Shown: in pieces, positions 61,272 to 64,000 of the stretch
Numbering within the stretch: the stretch's first letter is position 1
Layout: each line of letters begins with the position of its first letter
Assembly (NCBI GenBank): GCA_020635085.1
Contig: JACKAL010000001.1
Coordinates: 1 to 64,000, forward strand
Direction of reading: 5' to 3'
From: Pseudobdellovibrionaceae bacterium
GTDB taxonomy: Bacteria > Bdellovibrionota > Bdellovibrionia > Bdellovibrionales > JAGQZY01
Length of the DNA: 64,000 bases
Made by a program: the position numbers and the translations under genes
The notes under the pieces: model-generated
What the model was told of the DNA's origin: nothing
What the model saw: only the letters and a program-made list of their open reading frames with translations
Databases searched by the model: none

Positions 61272-61480
61272 CGCCATGTAGGGCTATGATAAGAACGAAA
61301 CGAGTTGGCACCTTAGATACGTCAGTTTACAAGGACATGCATTTTATTGCACGAAGTCGTAAATGCTTACAAAGGCCTATAAATATGTCCATTTTGGCCC
61401 TTTCGTAGATTTTACATTTGCCATTTACAAGTCATCGAGTCTTTTTTATAGTCCCGAGAATTGAAATCTTAAGGGGCGAT

Positions 61481-62272
61481 ATGCATTTATTTTTAACCGC
61501 TATGATCACAGTAAGTTCGGCTTTTTTCTTTGATTATTCTGTTCCTCAAAATCGCTCGCTGTTGCAGGAGTGGGGAGCGGGTAATAAAAGTCTTTTGAGC
61601 ATGAGACATACCTACAATTTGATGACATGGAATTTGTATAAAGGCGGTATGGATGGCGTTTACAATGACCTAGAACAGTTTACGAGAAGCTACGACTTTA
61701 TTGTTATGCAAGAATTTCTCTTAAGTACGGAGCAACAAGACTTAATCGATACTACACACCAATATTGGGCCTTGGCTAAAAGTTTTCAGGATAGCGGTGT
61801 ATGGACTGGGGTAGCCTTAACATCTCCATGGAATCCGAAGAGCACGGTCTCATTAAAAAGTCCCGGTACAGAACCATTTACGAATACGCCAAAAATGGCT
61901 CTTGTTTCTACTTTTGATATTGAAGATGGTCGTCAATTCATGATTGTGACTGTTCATGCGTTAAATTTTAATTTGACACACAAAGATTTCAAACAACATA
62001 TCGACGATGTGATCGCACATATAAAATTTCATAAAGGGCCGATGATTTTAGCCGGAGATTTTAATACGTGGGCTCAAGAGCGCCGCGAATATTTGATTCA
62101 AAAAACACAAAGTATTGGACTTCAGCGTGCCGACCTTGAGAACCCCATGGGGATTTTGCACCAAACTTTGGATCATATTTTTTATCGCGAATTAAAAAAC
62201 GTAAACGCTTTGGTATTAAATGGGGTTCAAACATCGGATCACCTGCCGATGACCCTTCAATTCCAACTTTAA
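61481..62272 (+). CDS. Endonuclease/exonuclease/phosphatase-family protein
   Basis: A 263-aa metal-dependent EEP hydrolase, probably exported (hydrophobic N-terminus MHLFLTAMITVSSAFFF). The catalytic set is visible: MTWNLYKGG (Asn), VMQEF (Glu), VTVHALNF (His), AGDFNTW (Asp/Asn), LDHIFY, and SDHLPM (Asp-His). Substrate could be DNA, phosphoinositide or sphingomyelin; the sequence does not decide. The start at 61481 is chosen over 61418 because AAGGGGCG precedes it. Confidence 0.85.
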   Translation: MHLFLTAMITVSSAFFFDYSVPQNRSLLQEWGAGNKSLLSMRHTYNLMTWNLYKGGMDGVYNDLEQFTRSYDFIVMQEFLLSTEQQDLIDTTHQYWALAKSFQDSGVWTGVALTSPWNPKSTVSLKSPGTEPFTNTPKMALVSTFDIEDGRQFMIVTVHALNFNLTHKDFKQHIDDVIAHIKFHKGPMILAGDFNTWAQERREYLIQKTQSIGLQRADLENPMGILHQTLDHIFYRELKNVNALVLNGVQTSDHLPMTLQFQL

Positions 62273-62277
62273 AAATG

Positions 62278-62404
62278 CGGACCTGTTGAAAAAGTACCAT
62301 CTTCGTTGTTGCCTTCGCTTAAATCTCACTGCGAGGTAGGTAAACTACGTCTCATTCGATTTAAGCTCGGACGCCTAGAATCAGGCACTTTTTTAACAGG
62401 TCCG
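62278..62404. repeat. Long inverted repeat between convergent genes
   Basis: 21-nt outer arms at 62278-62298 and 62384-62404 match at 19 positions; both mismatches become G-U pairs in RNA. A second pair, GCTTAAATC (62317-62325) and GATTTAAGC (62358-62366), nests inside. The hairpin has A and T runs in the arms, begins 6 nt after the EEP gene's stop and covers the last 12 nt of mnmD. It may act as a two-way terminator or be a small repeat element. Confidence 0.75.
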
Positions 62405-63106
62405 AGCGTGTTTGTGGGCGAATGTTGATTCCCGCTTTTTTCCAAATCCCGCGCGCTTTTCGACAGAAAAACCGTGCTTGCGAAGTGCACGGGTAAGATT
62501 TCCTTTGCATGCATATGTAGAAAGAAAACAGGGTGTTTCTTTAGTAAATGTTAAAAAAGAATCGAGAAAGTCTTCGGTCCATAGCTCTGGGGAAGATTTA
62601 CTGCTAAAGGCATCAAAGAGAATTCCATGACTAGTTTGGAATCGACTTGTTGCTGTAATGGCTGAATGGAGAACGAGTTGTTTCTCGTTTAACCAATGTT
62701 GTAAAATCTTTTTAATCTGTTGCGGATCTATTTGGTAGTGATTGGCAAAGCGTTGAGCGATGTCATCGTAAATATCTGTAAGTAATGATGGTGAATCATA
62801 GATCCAGCTTGTAAATTGTGTTTGCAATTGTTCAACCGACTCGTATGAATCCAGGAAGAGATGGAGTCTGTCGGCTTTAAGAGCTTCACAGACGGTGAGT
62901 ATTTCGTTGTAGCCTAAACCCAAACCTATGGACAAAATACGTGGACATTTTACAATCTCAAGAGCTTGAGCAATGGTGGGCTGGTAGATGTAAAGGGTTT
63001 CTGTAAAAGCCCCTTCTAAGGCGTGCATCGGCTCCCAGGTGGGTGGCAAGCGTAAAGTGGGGCTACCGTCCCCTGTAATTTCTCTTCTAAATTCAAATGT
63101 TTGCAT
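62393..63106 (-). CDS. mnmD: MnmD-like tRNA methyltransferase
   Basis: A 237-aa SAM-dependent enzyme resembling the MnmC N-terminal/MnmD group, which methylates nm5(s2)U34 in tRNA to the mnm5 form. It has SIGLGLGYNE (SAM-binding), LHSAITA, GILFDAFSSKSSPELWTEDF (the DxFxPxxNPxLW-type motif) and the closing FLSTYACKGNLTRALRKHGFSVEKRAGFGKKRE. No fused oxidase domain. AAGGA site before the ATG. The 3' end lies in the right arm of the long inverted repeat. Confidence 0.85.
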   Translation of the reverse strand: MQTFEFRREITGDGSPTLRLPPTWEPMHALEGAFTETLYIYQPTIAQALEIVKCPRILSIGLGLGYNEILTVCEALKADRLHLFLDSYESVEQLQTQFTSWIYDSPSLLTDIYDDIAQRFANHYQIDPQQIKKILQHWLNEKQLVLHSAITATSRFQTSHGILFDAFSSKSSPELWTEDFLDSFLTFTKETPCFLSTYACKGNLTRALRKHGFSVEKRAGFGKKRESTFAHKHARTC

Positions 63107-63153
63107 CTAGTAAATCCTTTTTTGAACCTATTTTCCGTTGCACTAGAGCCATA

Positions 63154-64000
63154 ATGTGGTTAAACCAAACTATGCAATTGGCCCCACTGCCTTATAATCC
63201 TATTTCAGATTATTACAAAAAGATATTTGGTCATAAAGTGTTTAAGGTGCCAGTATCTATAGCGGATGATTGTCCCAATCGTGCCGGCTTTAAGGGAATG
63301 GAAACGTGCGTTTTTTGCGATGAATATGGTTCTTTTGCGTATCCAGAAAATCAAAGAGAAAATCTAAAAAATCAAATTCAGATGCATCAAGCGAAGGTAG
63401 CGAAACGATTCAATTCCAAAAAATTTTTAGTTTATTTTCAGGCTTATACAACGACCTTTAATCAATATAAAAAAATTGAACAAGCTTTCGAAGTGGCTCT
63501 AGCTAATCCTGATACAGTAGGTATTATTATTGGCACGCGCCCAGATTGTCTTTCTGATAGTCTTCTTGATTTGTGGCACCATGTTTCTCAACAAGTGTTT
63601 GTAGGTGTGGAGTTGGGAGTGCAAAGTTTTGATAACAAACAGCTAGAGTGGATGCGGCGTGGACACTCAGCTGAGCAGTCGATGCATGCGATCCAAAAAA
63701 TTTCGACTCGTTGTCCGCAAGTTGATCTTGGGATTCATTTAATGTTTGGTTGGCCAGATGAATCCCTATACGATGTTGTGCGTGCGGCTCGTATATGTAA
63801 CTCGCTGCCTATTGATAATGTAAAATTACATAATCTTCATGTCTTAAGAAATACACCTCTTGAAAAGATCTACGAGGAAGGAAAGTTCACACCCATAGAA
63901 TTTGAACCATACGCCGATATGGTGGGAGCATTTTTAATGCATTTATCTCCAGAGACCTATATTCACCGTTTGATTGCTATTGCATCCAATTGGGAGGAGC
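63154..64000 (+). CDS. Radical SAM protein, YhcC/TIGR01212-like (partial)
   Basis: The frame is open from the ATG at 63154 to the window edge (282 codons seen). PLPYNPISDYYKKIFGHKVFKVPVSIA, then the cluster motif CPNRAGFKGMETCVFC, LVYFQAYTTTF, GIIIGTRPDCL and ELGVQSFDNKQLEWMRRGHS are characteristic of this group of Fe-S, SAM-dependent proteins of unknown reaction, possibly tRNA or metabolite modification. It is divergent from mnmD with a 47-nt gap, so the two may be regulated together. The C-terminus is outside the window. Confidence 0.88.
   Translation, partial: MWLNQTMQLAPLPYNPISDYYKKIFGHKVFKVPVSIADDCPNRAGFKGMETCVFCDEYGSFAYPENQRENLKNQIQMHQAKVAKRFNSKKFLVYFQAYTTTFNQYKKIEQAFEVALANPDTVGIIIGTRPDCLSDSLLDLWHHVSQQVFVGVELGVQSFDNKQLEWMRRGHSAEQSMHAIQKISTRCPQVDLGIHLMFGWPDESLYDVVRAARICNSLPIDNVKLHNLHVLRNTPLEKIYEEGKFTPIEFEPYADMVGAFLMHLSPETYIHRLIAIASNWEE

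Overview
The window reads as chromosomal DNA of a motile Gram-negative bacterium, most likely a member of Bdellovibrionota or a close relative. The reasons are one long polar-type flagellar operon running from fliL to flhG and fliA, many lipoproteins and outer-membrane barrel proteins, LemA/GIDE, KamA, and a moderate GC content that drops visibly in accessory stretches. This placement is inference; no 16S rRNA or comparable marker is present.

Layout: 1-8.2 kb holds the tmRNA gene (encoded tag ANFLFGESFAFAA) and housekeeping or small envelope genes (SDR, lysine 2,3-aminomutase, PcrA helicase, SPOR protein). 8.5-19.5 kb is the flagellar export/switch/regulation operon fliL-M-N-O-P-Q-R-flhB-flhA-flhF-flhG-fliA, preceded by a near-perfect sigma-54 (-24/-12) promoter. 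19.5-24.5 kb has a sigma-32-like factor, a PHA-granule-type protein and aspS. 24.6-33.1 kb is a partial, divergently split Tad/Flp-type pilus locus (CpaF ATPase, secretin, Flp pilin, TadE-like proteins, a CpaB-like fragment and a hidden 35-aa membrane gene), interrupted by a response-regulator/kinase and a large Q/Y/G-rich secreted protein. 33.3-36.7 kb has folD, gcvT, gcvH and tRNA-Leu; folD's end and most of gcvT are riddled with small indels.

37.5-41.0 kb is a phosphorelay pair (Hpt protein and hybrid histidine kinase) flanked by a nearly identical direct repeat of about 294 bp. 41.7-52.3 kb is the most striking region: a tightly packed operon encoding a PEGA/TPR lipoprotein, a MotA stator, a MotB stator, a single protein that joins the C-terminal part of FliF (MS ring) to a complete FliG (rotor/switch), and a beta-barrel protein. 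A giant Ig-like/FG-GAP lipoprotein lies upstream, with two further envelope proteins divergently placed. This looks like a self-contained, non-flagellar rotary motor with its own rotor and stator but no export apparatus, rod, hook or filament in the locus.

52.4-64 kb is mixed: a Y-family polymerase, an OmpA-type lipoprotein, the GIDE/LemA pair, secreted hypotheticals, nitronate monooxygenase, a hotdog protein, an EEP-family hydrolase, MnmD, and a radical SAM protein cut by the window end. All assignments come from reading motifs and context; no database search was run.
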